From Hahella sp. (GTDB lineage: Bacteria > Pseudomonadota > Gammaproteobacteria > Pseudomonadales > Oleiphilaceae): a stretch of 47,350 nt of DNA. Below, piece after piece: positions 1-10,192 of this stretch. Within the stretch, counting starts at the first letter, position 1, and each line of letters starts with the position of its first letter. Location of the stretch: the NCBI GenBank assembly GCA_028280065.1, contig JANQMN010000021.1, forward strand, positions 1-47,350, in the 5' to 3' direction. Position numbers and translations under genes: made by a program. The notes below the pieces were generated by a model. That model saw nothing but the letters and a program-made list of their open reading frames with translations. It had not been told where the DNA came from and did not search any database.

Positions 1-1
1 C

Positions 2-550
2 ATTTTCATAGACAGCCATAATATTACCGGGCTGCCGATGCACGGTCGGGCCCGGAAGGGTATCGGCTATTTACCGCAAGAGGCATCGGTATTCCGTAAG
101 TTAAGCGTTGAAGATAACATCTACGCGATTCTGGAAACCCGCAAAGATCTGAACCGCAAATCGCGCAAACACAAAATGGAAACCTTACTGGAAGAATTTC
201 ACATTACCCATATTCGTAAAAGTTTGGGAATGAGCCTTTCGGGCGGCGAACGGCGGCGGGTGGAAATCGCCAGAGCGCTGGCAACCGAGCCGGACTTTGT
301 GCTGTTGGACGAACCCTTCGCCGGCGTTGATCCGATTTCCGTAAATGACATTAAGCAAATTGTTCAACACCTGAAAGATCGCGGCATCGGCGTGCTGATT
401 ACCGATCATAATGTGCGGGAAACCTTGGATATTTGTGAACGCGCCTATATTGTAAGCGAAGGGTATTTAATCGCGAGTGGAACTCCCCAACACATACTGG
501 AACACGAGAAGGTTCGCGAGGTCTATCTGGGGGATCGCTTTACTCTGTAG
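2..550 (+). CDS. lptB: LPS export ABC transporter ATP-binding protein LptB (5' end missing)
   Basis: ATPase of the LptB2FGC complex, which extracts lipopolysaccharide from the inner membrane and drives it to the outer membrane. The reading frame is open from base 2, so the N-terminus and Walker A lie outside the window; the first ATG inside (38) is internal. The ABC signature [15 protein letters not shown], Walker B with D-loop ([11 protein letters not shown]) and switch histidine (LITDHNVRE) are all visible, and the typical [15 protein letters not shown] stretch is diagnostic for LptB. It lies about 190 bp upstream of rpoN in the order usual for gammaproteobacteria. Identification is firm; only the 5' end is unseen. 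Confidence 0.96.
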   Translation: MFIDSHNITGLPMHGRARKGIGYLPQEASVFRKLSVEDNIYAILETRKDLNRKSRKHKMETLLEEFHITHIRKSLGMSLSGGERRRVEIARALATEPDFVLLDEPFAGVDPISVNDIKQIVQHLKDRGIGVLITDHNVRETLDICERAYIVSEGYLIASGTPQHILEHEKVREVYLGDRFTL

Positions 551-739
551 CAGATTGATCCAAGGCAGATAGGCGAATATGGCTCCGCGTTATTCTGAAT
601 CTGTCACTTGCTGAACCACAACAGGAAAAGTCTAAAGTCATCGCTTTGTCACTAAGAAAAACGCATAAGCGCATTGCAGATTTTTTAAAATTGTTATAGA
701 AAGATATACAAAATTTATGCCTAGATGGTTAGCAGTTAA

Positions 740-2260
740 ATGGTAATGAAAACTTCCCTGCAGCTGAAGATGGGTCAGCAGCTGACAATGACCCCGCAGT
801 TGCAGCAGGCAATCAAGCTATTACAGTTATCGACTCTGGATTTGCAGCAGGAAATTCAACAAGCGTTGGAATCCAATCCGATGCTGGACGTCTCGGAAGA
901 AGAGGAATCGCAACCGGATGTGCAGAACGACGCAATCGCCGACAAATTAGCGCAAAGCAGCAACTCAAATGAAACCAGCCAGGAAACGGGCACGGAACAC
1001 ACGGCTGACGATTCGAGCTACTCCAGCGAAGACGATTGGAACGACTCCATACCGAACGATCTCCCGGTGGACACCGCCTGGGACGATGTTTACCAGAGCA
1101 GCCCTGCACCGGCCTATAACGCCTCCGACGATGACGACTACGATTTCGAATCCCGCAACTCCAAAGGCGAAACATTGCAAGACCACTTGCTTTGGCAGCT
1201 CAATCTCACGCCGATGTCGGATGTCGACCGGGTTATTGCCATCGCCGTAATCGATGCGGTAGGCGCAGACGGTTATCTATCACAAACCGCCGAGGAAATC
1301 CATTCCGGTCTGCTCAGTGATGGCGAAGAAGAAATAGAACTGGATGAAATTCAGGCGGTACTTAAACGCATCCAGCAATTTGACCCGCCCGGCGTCGCTT
1401 CCGCCAATTTACAGGAATGCCTGTTAAACCAATTGAATCAGTTGCCCAAGGAAACTCCTTGGCTGGGGCAGGCAAAGCTGGTGGTCAGCCACTACATTAA
1501 CCTCCTGGGCAATCGCGATTATGCGCAATTGATCAGGCGCAGCCGGATCAAGGAAGACGACCTGAAGCAGGTGCTGAAACTTATTCAGGAACTCAATCCG
1601 CGTCCCGGCGAAGCAATACAAATGGGCGAGACCGAATATGTCGTGCCTGATGTTTTCGTACGCAAGCATAGCGGCCGTTGGCTTGTTGAGTTAAATCCTG
1701 AAATTGCACCCAGAATTCGGGTGAATCCCGATTATGCTTCCCTGGTCAGGCGCGCGGACAGCAGCTCGGACAACACTTATTTGCGTGACCAGCTCCAGGA
1801 AGCCCGCTGGTTTATCAAGAGTTTGCAAAGCCGAAACGAAACCCTGTTAAAAGTCGCCACCCAAATCGTCGAGCACCAGCAGGGATTCCTCGATTATGGC
1901 GAAGAAGCCATGAAACCCCTGGTTTTGCATGATATTGCCGAGGCGGTGGAGATGCATGAGTCCACCATTTCACGGGTAACGACGCAAAAGTATATGCATA
2001 CCCCCCGGGGTGTGTTTGAACTCAAGTACTTCTTTTCCAGCCATGTCAGTACCGATTCGGGTGGCGAATGCTCTTCCACGGCAATTCGCGCCATTATTAA
2101 GAAACTGGTGGCTGCAGAGTCTCCGAAAAAACCGCTGAGCGACAGCAAGATCGCAGCGCTTCTCGGGGAGCAGGGTATCAATGTCGCACGCCGCACGATT
2201 GCGAAGTATCGGGAGGCGATGTCAATTCCTCCTTCAAACGAGAGAAAACGACTGATTTGA
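740..2260 (+). CDS. rpoN: RNA polymerase sigma-54 factor RpoN
   Basis: Alternative sigma factor that directs RNA polymerase to -24/-12 promoters and needs AAA+ enhancer-binding activators. The N-terminal glutamine-rich region I ([20 protein letters not shown]) is followed by an acidic region II (about residues 50-140), the core-binding domain, and the RpoN box [10 protein letters not shown] at about residues 483-492 near the end. At 506 residues it has normal length. An ATG at 746 (MKTSLQLK) is an equally plausible start; neither has a strong Shine-Dalgarno. It heads the hpf-ptsN-rapZ-ptsO group, a conserved arrangement tying sigma-54 to the nitrogen phosphotransferase system. Confidence 0.97.
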   Translation: MVMKTSLQLKMGQQLTMTPQLQQAIKLLQLSTLDLQQEIQQALESNPMLDVSEEEESQPDVQNDAIADKLAQSSNSNETSQETGTEHTADDSSYSSEDDWNDSIPNDLPVDTAWDDVYQSSPAPAYNASDDDDYDFESRNSKGETLQDHLLWQLNLTPMSDVDRVIAIAVIDAVGADGYLSQTAEEIHSGLLSDGEEEIELDEIQAVLKRIQQFDPPGVASANLQECLLNQLNQLPKETPWLGQAKLVVSHYINLLGNRDYAQLIRRSRIKEDDLKQVLKLIQELNPRPGEAIQMGETEYVVPDVFVRKHSGRWLVELNPEIAPRIRVNPDYASLVRRADSSSDNTYLRDQLQEARWFIKSLQSRNETLLKVATQIVEHQQGFLDYGEEAMKPLVLHDIAEAVEMHESTISRVTTQKYMHTPRGVFELKYFFSSHVSTDSGGECSSTAIRAIIKKLVAAESPKKPLSDSKIAALLGEQGINVARRTIAKYREAMSIPPSNERKRLI

Positions 2261-2380
2261 TTTCGTCCGCCGGGGAGACGCTAAACCCCTACAATAACAG
2301 TGCTACATTTGGATGTGCTACTATGATTCATGGAAGTGTCATGATCATAATGCACCCTATATTGGTATTAGGAGCAGAAT

Positions 2381-2689
2381 ATGCAAATAAACATCACCGG
2401 ACACCAAGTCGAGCTGACAGAACCATTAAAAGACTACGTAAAAAATAAGTTCGACAAACTTGAACGTCACTTCGATCATATCAGCAATGTCCAGGTTACC
2501 TTGTCAATCCAAAAACAACGGCAAATTGCGGAAGCGACTCTGCACCTCAGCGGCGCCGATGTTCATGCCAATGCAGAAAATGAAGACATGTACGCTTCTA
2601 TCGATGGGCTGGTAGATAAACTTGACCGCCAGATTCTTAAACATAAGGAAAAAATGGTTGCGCGCTCACAGGGCGCCTTTGCTCGGTAA
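2381..2689 (+). CDS. hpf: Ribosome hibernation promoting factor HPF (short form)
   Basis: Binds the decoding region of the 30S subunit and promotes inactive 100S ribosome dimers in stationary phase. At 102 residues this is the short form. The start MQINITGHQVELTEPLKDYV and the basic C-terminal stretch (LKHKEKMVARSQ) are typical of the S30EA fold. A good Shine-Dalgarno (AGGAG at 2371-2375) precedes the ATG. It sits about 120 bp after rpoN and 33 bp before ptsN, so it is probably transcribed with ptsN. Confidence 0.95.
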   Translation: MQINITGHQVELTEPLKDYVKNKFDKLERHFDHISNVQVTLSIQKQRQIAEATLHLSGADVHANAENEDMYASIDGLVDKLDRQILKHKEKMVARSQGAFAR

Positions 2690-2722
2690 CGGTGAGTTTT
2701 TAAGTCCAACCAACAGGTTAAT

Positions 2723-3202
2723 ATGACCGAACACAGTATATCGATTGAATCGATCATATCTCCCGCCCTCACCCGCAGTCGGGTTGAGGGCTCCTCAAAG
2801 AAAAAGGTTCTCGAGTATATCGCCGGTTTAGTTGCCGAGCATTTTCCCTTTCTCGATGAAAATGCTCTCTTTACCAACCTGATCTGTCGCGAAAGGCTCG
2901 GTAGTACCGGCATCGGCCAGGGTATCGCCATTCCCCACTGCCGCCTGGAAAATTGCGACCGTGTAATCGGTGCGCTGCTGACGCTGGATAGTAAAATTCC
3001 GTTTGACGCCATTGATAACGAACCAGTTGATCTGCTGTTCGTACTAATAGTGCCGCAGGAAGCAACCAGTGAACATCTGGACCTGCTCAGCCAATTGGCG
3101 CAAAAATTTAATGACGCTGAATTTTGTGAGCAACTACGCCAATGCACCAATGATGAGGCGCTGTTCGCATTGGCATTGGGAACCGATAAACCCAATATGT
3201 AG
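2723..3202 (+). CDS. ptsN: Nitrogen-PTS enzyme IIA (EIIA-Ntr)
   Basis: Terminal phospho-acceptor of the nitrogen phosphotransferase system; it carries no sugar and acts as a regulatory switch on potassium transport and stress pathways in relatives. The 159-residue protein shows the PTS EIIA type-2 fold with the phosphorylatable histidine in GIAIPHCR (His72). The partner phosphocarrier NPr lies downstream after rapZ; the enzyme I (ptsP) is not in this window. It follows hpf by 33 bp, which suggests co-transcription. Confidence 0.96.
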   Translation: MTEHSISIESIISPALTRSRVEGSSKKKVLEYIAGLVAEHFPFLDENALFTNLICRERLGSTGIGQGIAIPHCRLENCDRVIGALLTLDSKIPFDAIDNEPVDLLFVLIVPQEATSEHLDLLSQLAQKFNDAEFCEQLRQCTNDEALFALALGTDKPNM

Positions 3203-3292
3203 AGGTTTTATCCCGGCCCTTGGATGGCCGGACGAAAACCGTCTAGCACGACTAAACCGGCAGTAAAACATGGATCCGCAAAGGGTATAGAC

Positions 3293-4159
3293 ATGCGACT
3301 GATCATCGTAAGTGGCCGTTCTGGGTCAGGGAAGAGCACTGCATTGCACGTCTTGGAAGACATGGGGTATTACTGCATCGACAATCTCCCGATCGGTTTG
3401 CTTGGGCCATTGACCCATGAAGCGATTGAGGAGTACCGCGGCGAAGCCCGGGCCAGTAAAATCGCGGTCAGTATCGATGCCCGCAACATGTACCGGGAGT
3501 TGGGAGATTTTCCGCTTATTCTCAAGGCTCTGCGCAATAGCCAGATAGATACCGAGGTAATCTACCTCGACGCCGACGACGAGACCCTGTTAAAGAGGTT
3601 CCATGCGACGCGACGCAAACACCCGCTAAGCGATCAAAGTATTTCGCTGAAAGAGGCCATTGCGATGGAAAAGGCGCTGCTGGAACCTATCGCCTCGCTC
3701 GCAGGGTTATATATAGACACGAAGGACTTATCCATCTATCAACTGCGGGACCAGGTAAAGCTGCGGATTCTAGGCCAAAAGGGCCAAGATCTTGCACTCT
3801 TGATCCAGTCTTTTGGCTTTAAACATGGTGTCCCTTCCGACTCTGACTTTGTTTTTGACGTGCGCTGTCTCCCTAATCCTTATTGGGATGCGACATTGCG
3901 CGGCTTTCGAGGCACCGACAAGGAAGTTGTGGAATTTCTCGAAAGTCACGAAGAGCCGCAAAAAATGGTGGAAGATATCGGCCAGTTTCTCCATACCTGG
4001 CTCCCGCATGCACAGCAGAACAACCGCACCTATGTCACGGTGAGTATCGGCTGTACCGGAGGCCAGCATCGTTCGGTATATATCAGCGAAAAACTGGCGG
4101 AAGCGCTTAAAGTGAAGTACAAAAATGTCCAGGTCAGACACAAGGAACTTGCCGAGTAG
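3293..4159 (+). CDS. rapZ: RNase adapter protein RapZ
   Basis: Nucleotide-binding adaptor that in Escherichia coli presents the small RNA GlmZ to RNase E and so controls glucosamine-6-phosphate synthase. Walker A GRSGSGKS lies at residues 8-15, and the conserved C-terminal GCTGGQHRSVYISE motif is present. I chose ATG 3293 over an in-frame ATG at 3224 because it gives the canonical MRLIIVSG start, a family-typical length of 288 residues, and has an AAGGG just upstream (about 3281). It lies between ptsN and ptsO, its usual place. No GlmZ or GlmY gene was recognised nearby. Confidence 0.95.
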   Translation: MRLIIVSGRSGSGKSTALHVLEDMGYYCIDNLPIGLLGPLTHEAIEEYRGEARASKIAVSIDARNMYRELGDFPLILKALRNSQIDTEVIYLDADDETLLKRFHATRRKHPLSDQSISLKEAIAMEKALLEPIASLAGLYIDTKDLSIYQLRDQVKLRILGQKGQDLALLIQSFGFKHGVPSDSDFVFDVRCLPNPYWDATLRGFRGTDKEVVEFLESHEEPQKMVEDIGQFLHTWLPHAQQNNRTYVTVSIGCTGGQHRSVYISEKLAEALKVKYKNVQVRHKELAE

Positions 4160-4236
4160 TCAAAGGGTTCGCACTTGGAAAGATAAACGGCTACCATGGC
4201 GGTTTACGGAAAATCAACGAAAACCAAAAAAAAGAA

Positions 4237-4506
4237 ATGCTTCAGGAAAGAGTGACAATCATCAACAAACTGGGCTTACACGCACGGGCCGCAGCCAAGT
4301 TCGTGTCCACCAGCGGAAGGTTTGGCAGCAGCATCAAGGTGTGCAAAGGAGCACAGGAAGTCGATGGCAAAAGTATCATGGCGGTTATGATGCTGGCAGC
4401 AAGCAAGGGCACCGAGTTGGATTTGAAAGTTGAAGGGTCTGACGAGCAGGAAGCGTTAAAGGCTTTAAAGGAACTCATCAACGATTATTTTGGCGAAGGC
4501 GAATAA
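4237..4506 (+). CDS. ptsO: Phosphocarrier protein NPr (HPr-like, nitrogen PTS)
   Basis: Relays phosphate from enzyme I-Ntr to EIIA-Ntr. The 89-residue HPr fold has the phosphorylatable His15 in KLGLHARAAAKF, and Ser46 in DGKSIMAVMML at the HPr regulatory-serine position. It closes the rpoN-hpf-ptsN-rapZ-ptsO group. The gap to rapZ is 77 bp. The next gene, mgtE, is 248-287 bp away and probably has its own promoter. Confidence 0.95.
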   Translation: MLQERVTIINKLGLHARAAAKFVSTSGRFGSSIKVCKGAQEVDGKSIMAVMMLAASKGTELDLKVEGSDEQEALKALKELINDYFGEGE

Positions 4507-4793
4507 ACCTTTGCATAATTAACACCCTATCTGAATAAGCTCTCACAACTCTCTGATTCAGCGACAGTATCGGTTTTCACTAAACTTACACTTTCGCGGA
4601 CCCTCGATTATACTTTTATCTTGTAAACAAAAAACTTGCAAAAGTTCGCACGGCAAATCGATCGCAATCGACATTGCCTATAGAGGTTATTGGCAAATTT
4701 CTCTGTCTTTAGTTTCTGGGTACTCTTGCCTGCACCAAAACCATAATTCGTTCAATGCACTACATGCCTCACAAATGTGGGGTTCGCCAAGCC

Positions 4794-6152
4794 ATGCCAA
4801 ACACTGAGAAGAACCTGACCAAAGCCCGCATTCGCTCGATTGTCGAGGCATTGGACAGTGGCTCTCTGCAACAGGTCACACGCATCTTGAACGGCGGGCT
4901 GGCGCCTTCCGATATTGCCCATCTGCTGGAGTCGTCGCCCCCGAAAGAACGGAAACTGCTTTGGCAGTTGATTGACGATGAACTGGAAGGCGAAGTTCTC
5001 CAATATCTGGGTGATGAAATCCGCTCCGATTTCCTACGGGAAATGAATGCTCAGGAAGTCATCGAGATTTCCGAAGACTATGAGATGGATGACCTGGCGG
5101 ATTTGCTGCAACAACTGCCGGAGTCGGTCATCAATGAAGTGCTTGACGCAATGGACAGCCAAGACCGGCAACGGCTGGTGGAAGTCCTATCCTACAGCGA
5201 GGATTCTGCCGGCGGCTTGATGACCACGGATATGGTGACCGTGCGTCCGGAGATCACCATCGATGTCGTGTTGCGTTATTTACGCCGTCATAAAGCCCTG
5301 CCGAGCATGACCGACAATTTGATCGTGGTGAACAGGAAAGACGAATATATCGGCGTTCTACCGCTAACGTCCATGCTGGTTGCCAGTCCCAATACCACCG
5401 TTAGAGAAATCATGCGAACCGACGTGGAAGGTATTCCCGTCAACTTAACCGACAAAGAAGTCTCCATTATTTTTGAACGTCAGGACCTGGTTTCAGCGCC
5501 GGTAACCAGTCCGGAGGGCTATTTGTTAGGCCGTATCACCATAGATGATGTGGTCGATGTTATGCAGGAAGATGCGGAACATGAAATTCTGAGCCGAGCG
5601 GGGCTTGACGAAGAAGAAGACATGTTCGCGCCGTTTCTGAAGACCGCAAAAAGCCGGGCCGTGTGGTTAGGCGTAAATCTGCTAACCGCATTCCTCGCCT
5701 CCGCCGTCATCGGCATGTTCGAAGCGACTATCGAAAAGGTTGTGGCGCTGGCTGTGCTGATGCCGATTGTCGCCAGCATGGGGGGGATAGCGGGGAGCCA
5801 GGCCTTGACCTTGGTAATCCGAGGCATGGCCACCGGCAAAGTCGGCGCGAACAACCTTGGCTGGCTGATCAAACGCGAGTTTTTGGTCGGTGCATTTAAC
5901 GGTATCCTATGGGCGTTGGTTGTAGCGACCACAGCAGTGGTCTGGTTTAACGATCTCACCATTGGTTATCTGATCGCGGCTGCCATGGTAATCAACCTTA
6001 GTGTTGCCGCTATTTCAGGCACCTTGCTTCCAGTCGTATTGGAGCGCATGAAAATCGACCCGGCTTTGGCGGGCGGGGTAATTCTCACCACTATTACTGA
6101 CGTGGTCGGTTTTTTGTCGTTTCTTGGCCTTGCCACCCTGGCTTATGCATAG
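4794..6152 (+). CDS. mgtE: Magnesium transporter MgtE
   Basis: Homodimeric Mg2+ channel gated by cytosolic Mg2+. The order is an N-terminal MgtE superhelical domain (about residues 30-120), a CBS pair (about 130-250, including MTTDMVTVRPEITIDVVLRY) and a C-terminal block of about five membrane segments. The TM5 pore aspartate is present in TITDVVGF. The pore-loop motif reads GGIAGSQ where GGNAGxQ is usual, so the asparagine is replaced by isoleucine. ATG 4794 (MPNTEKNL) is preferred over an in-frame ATG at 4755, which has no ribosome-binding site; this gives 452 residues. The upstream 4507-4754 stretch is AT-rich and probably holds its promoter. Confidence 0.93.
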   Translation: MPNTEKNLTKARIRSIVEALDSGSLQQVTRILNGGLAPSDIAHLLESSPPKERKLLWQLIDDELEGEVLQYLGDEIRSDFLREMNAQEVIEISEDYEMDDLADLLQQLPESVINEVLDAMDSQDRQRLVEVLSYSEDSAGGLMTTDMVTVRPEITIDVVLRYLRRHKALPSMTDNLIVVNRKDEYIGVLPLTSMLVASPNTTVREIMRTDVEGIPVNLTDKEVSIIFERQDLVSAPVTSPEGYLLGRITIDDVVDVMQEDAEHEILSRAGLDEEEDMFAPFLKTAKSRAVWLGVNLLTAFLASAVIGMFEATIEKVVALAVLMPIVASMGGIAGSQALTLVIRGMATGKVGANNLGWLIKREFLVGAFNGILWALVVATTAVVWFNDLTIGYLIAAAMVINLSVAAISGTLLPVVLERMKIDPALAGGVILTTITDVVGFLSFLGLATLAYA

Positions 6153-6230
6153 CCCGCAACCCGCGTCCGTAGCCGGAATAGACAGGCTGGCGTGACTATA
6201 TTGAACTAACTGACTACCCACCTGGAAAAG

Positions 6231-6764
6231 ATGAATCAGGATAAAGAAGCAGATAACTCAGCCGAAAGTGAAAACTGGTACGACGAACCGAGTAAATCAC
6301 AGCGCAAGCGGGAAATGCAGGCACTCCAGGACCTGGGACGGCAACTGGCAAAACTTAAGCCCGAGCAAATTAAGGATGCGCCGGTGGAGCAACGATTGGT
6401 TGACGAGATTCTGGAATACCAGAGCATCAGCAGCCATGAAGCGCAACGCCGGCAAATGCAATTTATCGGTAAACTCATGCGGTCGGTAGACGCTGAAGCA
6501 GTTGAAACCTTTATAGCCCGGTTCCGTGCAGACTCCGACCACCACCTGCAGCGCCACCACGAAGTCGAACAATGGCGTGATGCCATGTTAAACGGCGGTA
6601 ACGATGCGCTCACGGATTTCGTAGGGCAACACCCGGCGACCAACGTCCAGCATTTGCGGCAGATCCTGCGCGCGGCACACAAGGACCTCAAGGACAATAA
6701 AAACCGTGGCGCAAGTAAAAAACTTTACCGCGAAATCAAAGCCATTTTGGATGCGGAGGACTAA
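6231..6764 (+). CDS. darP: Ribosome-associated protein DarP (YjgA, DUF615)
   Basis: Small basic-acidic helical protein that associates with late 50S ribosomal intermediates in Escherichia coli. At 177 residues, the N-terminal SKSQRKREMQALQDLGRQL and the C-terminal NRGASKKLYREIKAIL are hallmark stretches of the family. It follows mgtE by about 80 bp. In many relatives pmbA/tldD genes sit beside yjgA; none is found here. Its end faces the 3' end of the lipoprotein gene at 6844. Confidence 0.93.
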   Translation: MNQDKEADNSAESENWYDEPSKSQRKREMQALQDLGRQLAKLKPEQIKDAPVEQRLVDEILEYQSISSHEAQRRQMQFIGKLMRSVDAEAVETFIARFRADSDHHLQRHHEVEQWRDAMLNGGNDALTDFVGQHPATNVQHLRQILRAAHKDLKDNKNRGASKKLYREIKAILDAED

Positions 6765-6843
6765 ACCCTTCGCACCCGATTTTATGCTCTGTCAAGGTAA
6801 CAAGGTCCGCTGTCGCGCACAGGAAAGTGGGCCTAGCCTAAGA

Positions 6844-8256
6844 CTATTCCTCGGGCTCCTCGGGAACAGGCAGTCTGACGGCTATTCCGATCCCGGATAC
6901 GCCAAGACTCGGCTGGCTGGCATCGTATACCAAAAAATCTCCGCGATTTGCCATCATACCCCGCTGCCCATTCACACTTAACTCGCCATCCGTATCGACA
7001 TTGAGTTCCAGCAAAATTGATCGGGGTGCGAGATCTTCCGACTGAGCCACGGGGGATTCGATCCCATTACCCAGGTCGTCCACTTCCCAAGAGGCAAAGC
7101 GGGTATTGATCGCACCATTGTCGACACCAACCTCAGAAAGCCAGTAATCTCCCGCTAGGGCAGTATTATTTAATCCGCGCCCGCGTTTCACACATACACC
7201 CCAACTTTCACGCGGGTGCCAGCCGGCATTTTCCAGTTTTACCTGCGCGCCGTCCGAACGGTCCAATTGCTCTTCCCGCAAGTTACGCTGCAGGTATCCC
7301 GCACTGGCAAAATGCAGTATCTGGCCATCCGGGCTCGCTCCGCCCATACTCTTGTATGCCTTGTGACAACTGGCGAACAATTGACTGTTCGGGGTTTTTG
7401 TCACCTCGGGATCGTCCTCGGTCCCTGGCGTGATAACCCGCAGTTCCCCTTTGGAACAACTCCCGGCAATATCCTCATAGACATGCGTGGGGATCATCTG
7501 TCCGGTAGCCGACTCCTGAGTCAGCTGCTCGGAAGGCTCATCCCATGCTTCAGGTGTCGTTCGGAACTCGGTAAATACCAGTTCCCCTTTTTCCTGAAAT
7601 TCATAGGGTGTACTGAATTGATACGCCGCATGGCCCGGCATGTCCATTTGAAAAAATGCTTCACCGGAGGCAAAAGTCACCTGATAAACACTCACGGACG
7701 AGTGAGAAGCTTCCTTGCCAAGCGTATCCTGTTCCTGGACAAAACAGGTGTATTCCCCAACGTCCAGATCCGGTAAGACAATCGGCTGTTCGGTATCCGA
7801 CTGTTCCTCCGCTTCATCTTCTTCAGGCAAAGGTTCTCTGGCAACACGCGTCGCCAGATTAATGCTCTGTTCCTCTACATCCGCGGTCACGACAAAATCC
7901 ACGGAATCCGGCAGGGCAATAAACTTGTCTGAGGAGTTTTGCTCGGAATAATAGCCCGGCGCTTCACGTTCGTAGGTCATGTCTCGAATATTTATGGGGT
8001 CGCCGAACTCATCGGTACTGAGAGTGTCGACTTCAATTCCGATGCCGGAGTCAGTGTAGGTTGTGTAACTTATTTGCGCCTCCTCACGATCCTGGGAAAC
8101 CTTGGTCGCCATGAACTCACCCGCCAACTCCGACGGAGGAGGTATAACCAAGGGCTTTTTGGGTTCATTTTCAAGTGGGGTGCACGCATTTAGCGCGGCT
8201 GCCAGCAAAGCCAAAGCGAGTAGTTTTCCTGCTCCATAGCGACTCATCAAATGCAT
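6844..8256 (-). CDS. Uncharacterised acidic lipoprotein
   Basis: I do not recognise the family. The 470-residue protein begins with a lipoprotein signal peptide (GKLLALALLAAALNAC) with lipobox LNAC and the lipidated Cys25, then a proline-rich linker (KKPLVIPPPSEL). The rest is acidic and looks beta-rich, with several cysteines (YTCFVQE, GSCSKGE, ASCHKAY, WGVCVKRG) and an acidic tail PVPEEPEE. Asp or Gln follows the lipidated cysteine in some sorting rules, but here it is Thr, so outer-membrane sorting is expected. An ATG at 8247 (MSRYGAG) is an alternative start. It lies 139 bp downstream of the wax ester synthase on the same strand. Confidence 0.7.
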   Translation of the reverse strand: MHLMSRYGAGKLLALALLAAALNACTPLENEPKKPLVIPPPSELAGEFMATKVSQDREEAQISYTTYTDSGIGIEVDTLSTDEFGDPINIRDMTYEREAPGYYSEQNSSDKFIALPDSVDFVVTADVEEQSINLATRVAREPLPEEDEAEEQSDTEQPIVLPDLDVGEYTCFVQEQDTLGKEASHSSVSVYQVTFASGEAFFQMDMPGHAAYQFSTPYEFQEKGELVFTEFRTTPEAWDEPSEQLTQESATGQMIPTHVYEDIAGSCSKGELRVITPGTEDDPEVTKTPNSQLFASCHKAYKSMGGASPDGQILHFASAGYLQRNLREEQLDRSDGAQVKLENAGWHPRESWGVCVKRGRGLNNTALAGDYWLSEVGVDNGAINTRFASWEVDDLGNGIESPVAQSEDLAPRSILLELNVDTDGELSVNGQRGMMANRGDFLVYDASQPSLGVSGIGIAVRLPVPEEPEE

Positions 8257-8395
8257 CGTTATTTGCGACCTTCAAGTTTCTCGACAATTACAATTCTCAC
8301 CAACTCTGCAGCGTCGGTGCAGACCATGGCTGCCGATCAGAGATTTGCAGCCATTTCGTTCGCTTGTGTAAAGATTTGTAATGATATCGAGGGGC

Positions 8396-9862
8396 TTATT
8401 TAATACGTTGATCGATTTGGCAAAAAGCACTACCAGCGCCCAAAAGTTCCTGTAGGGCCATGGTAATTCGGGTGATCAGTTGTTCGGGCTTGGCAACCAT
8501 TCCCTGGTCAGAATTTATTCCAATCCGGAAGTTTCCGTTATAACTGAGCAAACTGATGCCGAGCCCGATATCGCCGGCCTGGGGCACCCAAAACATCAGT
8601 TGCTTGACTTTGCTGCCTGCCAGATAGCGGGCTTTGCCGGCACCGGGGACATTGGACAGGACCATCGAGGTTTTATTGCTGAAGAGTTGCAGCAAGGCAT
8701 CCTGCACGCTGCCGGGCATCAAGCCGATTGCGGTCATCAGGGTATAGGAGAGCATGGGTTGTGAGGAATTCTTCAATGCCGCCATGTCGTGCTTGATTTT
8801 AAAAAGTCGCTCGATGGGATTGGCGATCGCAACCGGCAGAGGTACGAATACTGTCCCGAATTGATTACCCAGTTCATGCAGTTGTTGACGCCCGGCTTTG
8901 GTTTCCAATGGCCGCAAGTTTACCGGCATGGTGGCGTGTAAACGCAGATTTTGGGTATTTTCCGCATGTTCAGCCATATAGCTCCGCAATCCTCCGGCGA
9001 CTGCACCCAGTAACAGGTCATTGGTACTGCATCCGAACTGCCGGGCGATAGGTTTAATGGATGCGATCGGGATTGGCGCAGACCAGGCACAAGCCTTTTT
9101 CCGGCTGAGTTTGGCTTGCAATGCCAGGGCATTGTCCGATGGCAGAGCCGCCAACCTGGCCAGCTCCGCGGCACCGGTTAGTCCGTTACGAATGCTATCG
9201 GTGTTGGTCCCAGTCGCCGCCTCGGCGCGGCCGGTAAGTTGTTGGATCTTGATGCGGCCTTCTTCCGTTATTCGATAGCTCAGCCTTGTACAATGTTCAA
9301 CGGCCCGCGCAACGGAATCGATCCCGATGTGCAGGGCTTGCCGCACATATTGCGGTTTATCTTTAGATACCGGCGCATCCGATTGATTGCCCGGCGGATG
9401 CGGTGCGCGTTCTGAGATGCTGCCAAACACCGCTGCCAACGACAGGCCGTCGGCATAACAATGGTGAACGCGCATGATCAGAACGTTACCGTCCCGATAT
9501 TCCGGGACATGAATGAACTGCCAAAGCGGCCGGTCTACCGGCAGGGGGGTGCTCATCAACTCCCCGACCAAGGTTTGCAGCGCGGCCTGATCCTGGGGTG
9601 CCGCCAAGTGGGTTTGCCTTACATGCCGATCAACCTGAAACTCGGGATCCGACTCCCACAGATAAACACCCGAATATTTAACCGGGCGCTTGCTGAACCG
9701 GGAAAATGCCAGGAACCGATTTTCAATCACCTGCTTTAAGGTTTCGAACGACAATGGTTCCAACACCACCATTGCGGTAATGATCAACGGATTTGTCTCC
9801 GAATCCAGCCTTAACCATGCAGCATCCGCACCATTGACAGGATCAAATACCGGCCGCCCCAT
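8396..9862 (-). CDS. Wax ester synthase / acyl-CoA:diacylglycerol acyltransferase (WS/DGAT)
   Basis: Makes wax esters from fatty alcohols and acyl-CoA, and often triacylglycerol from diacylglycerol, for storage inclusions. The catalytic HHxxxDG motif is present as HHCYADG (residues 133-139 from the chosen start), and the C-terminal NVPGAGKARYLAG and LLSYNGNFRIGINSD stretches are typical. The frame is open to 9934, but AAGGAGG at 9867-9873 places initiation at one of two adjacent ATGs (9865 or 9862); 9862 has the better spacing. That gives 488 residues, normal for the family. The downstream lipoprotein and divergent hydrolase may take part in lipid turnover; that is inference from position. 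Confidence 0.92.
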   Translation of the reverse strand: MGRPVFDPVNGADAAWLRLDSETNPLIITAMVVLEPLSFETLKQVIENRFLAFSRFSKRPVKYSGVYLWESDPEFQVDRHVRQTHLAAPQDQAALQTLVGELMSTPLPVDRPLWQFIHVPEYRDGNVLIMRVHHCYADGLSLAAVFGSISERAPHPPGNQSDAPVSKDKPQYVRQALHIGIDSVARAVEHCTRLSYRITEEGRIKIQQLTGRAEAATGTNTDSIRNGLTGAAELARLAALPSDNALALQAKLSRKKACAWSAPIPIASIKPIARQFGCSTNDLLLGAVAGGLRSYMAEHAENTQNLRLHATMPVNLRPLETKAGRQQLHELGNQFGTVFVPLPVAIANPIERLFKIKHDMAALKNSSQPMLSYTLMTAIGLMPGSVQDALLQLFSNKTSMVLSNVPGAGKARYLAGSKVKQLMFWVPQAGDIGLGISLLSYNGNFRIGINSDQGMVAKPEQLITRITMALQELLGAGSAFCQIDQRIK

Positions 9863-10192
9863 CATCCCCTCCTTTGCTATTCTCATAGAAACGGCAATGT
9901 TTTTGTTACAAAAAATTACATTGCAGGAATACACTAAAACTATAATCAGACAGAAATAAAACGTTGATCTTTTTGTCGCAAATCAATGTTTCCAAGTCGC
10001 AAGCTGGCTTATTTTTAGACAGATAGCAGACAGAAATGGTGTAACAGGGCGGAGGGTTTGTCTAGCTAGACATTTGTCGTCATTGACGCGACGCCGCATC
10101 CGCCATCGGTAAGGAAGCCAATTAACTACAATAATCAATGCTTTGACCCATTTTGGGCTGAGTAAAGCACAGGTCAACAGTGGAGTGATCGG
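9863..10192. other. Intergenic region between divergent wax synthase and hydrolase genes
   Basis: AT-rich divergent spacer of about 330 bp, expected to hold promoters for both neighbours. Apart from the Shine-Dalgarno of the wax synthase (9867-9873) I see no clear operator, hairpin or small gene. The wax synthase frame stays open to 9934 without coding-like character. Confidence 0.5.

Noticed and set aside
2257-2448. 63-codon frame between rpoN and hpf
   Set aside because: It overlaps the hpf start in another frame and has no ribosome-binding site.
7216-7776. 186-codon plus-strand frame
   Set aside because: It is antisense to the lipoprotein gene, with no ribosome-binding site or family features.
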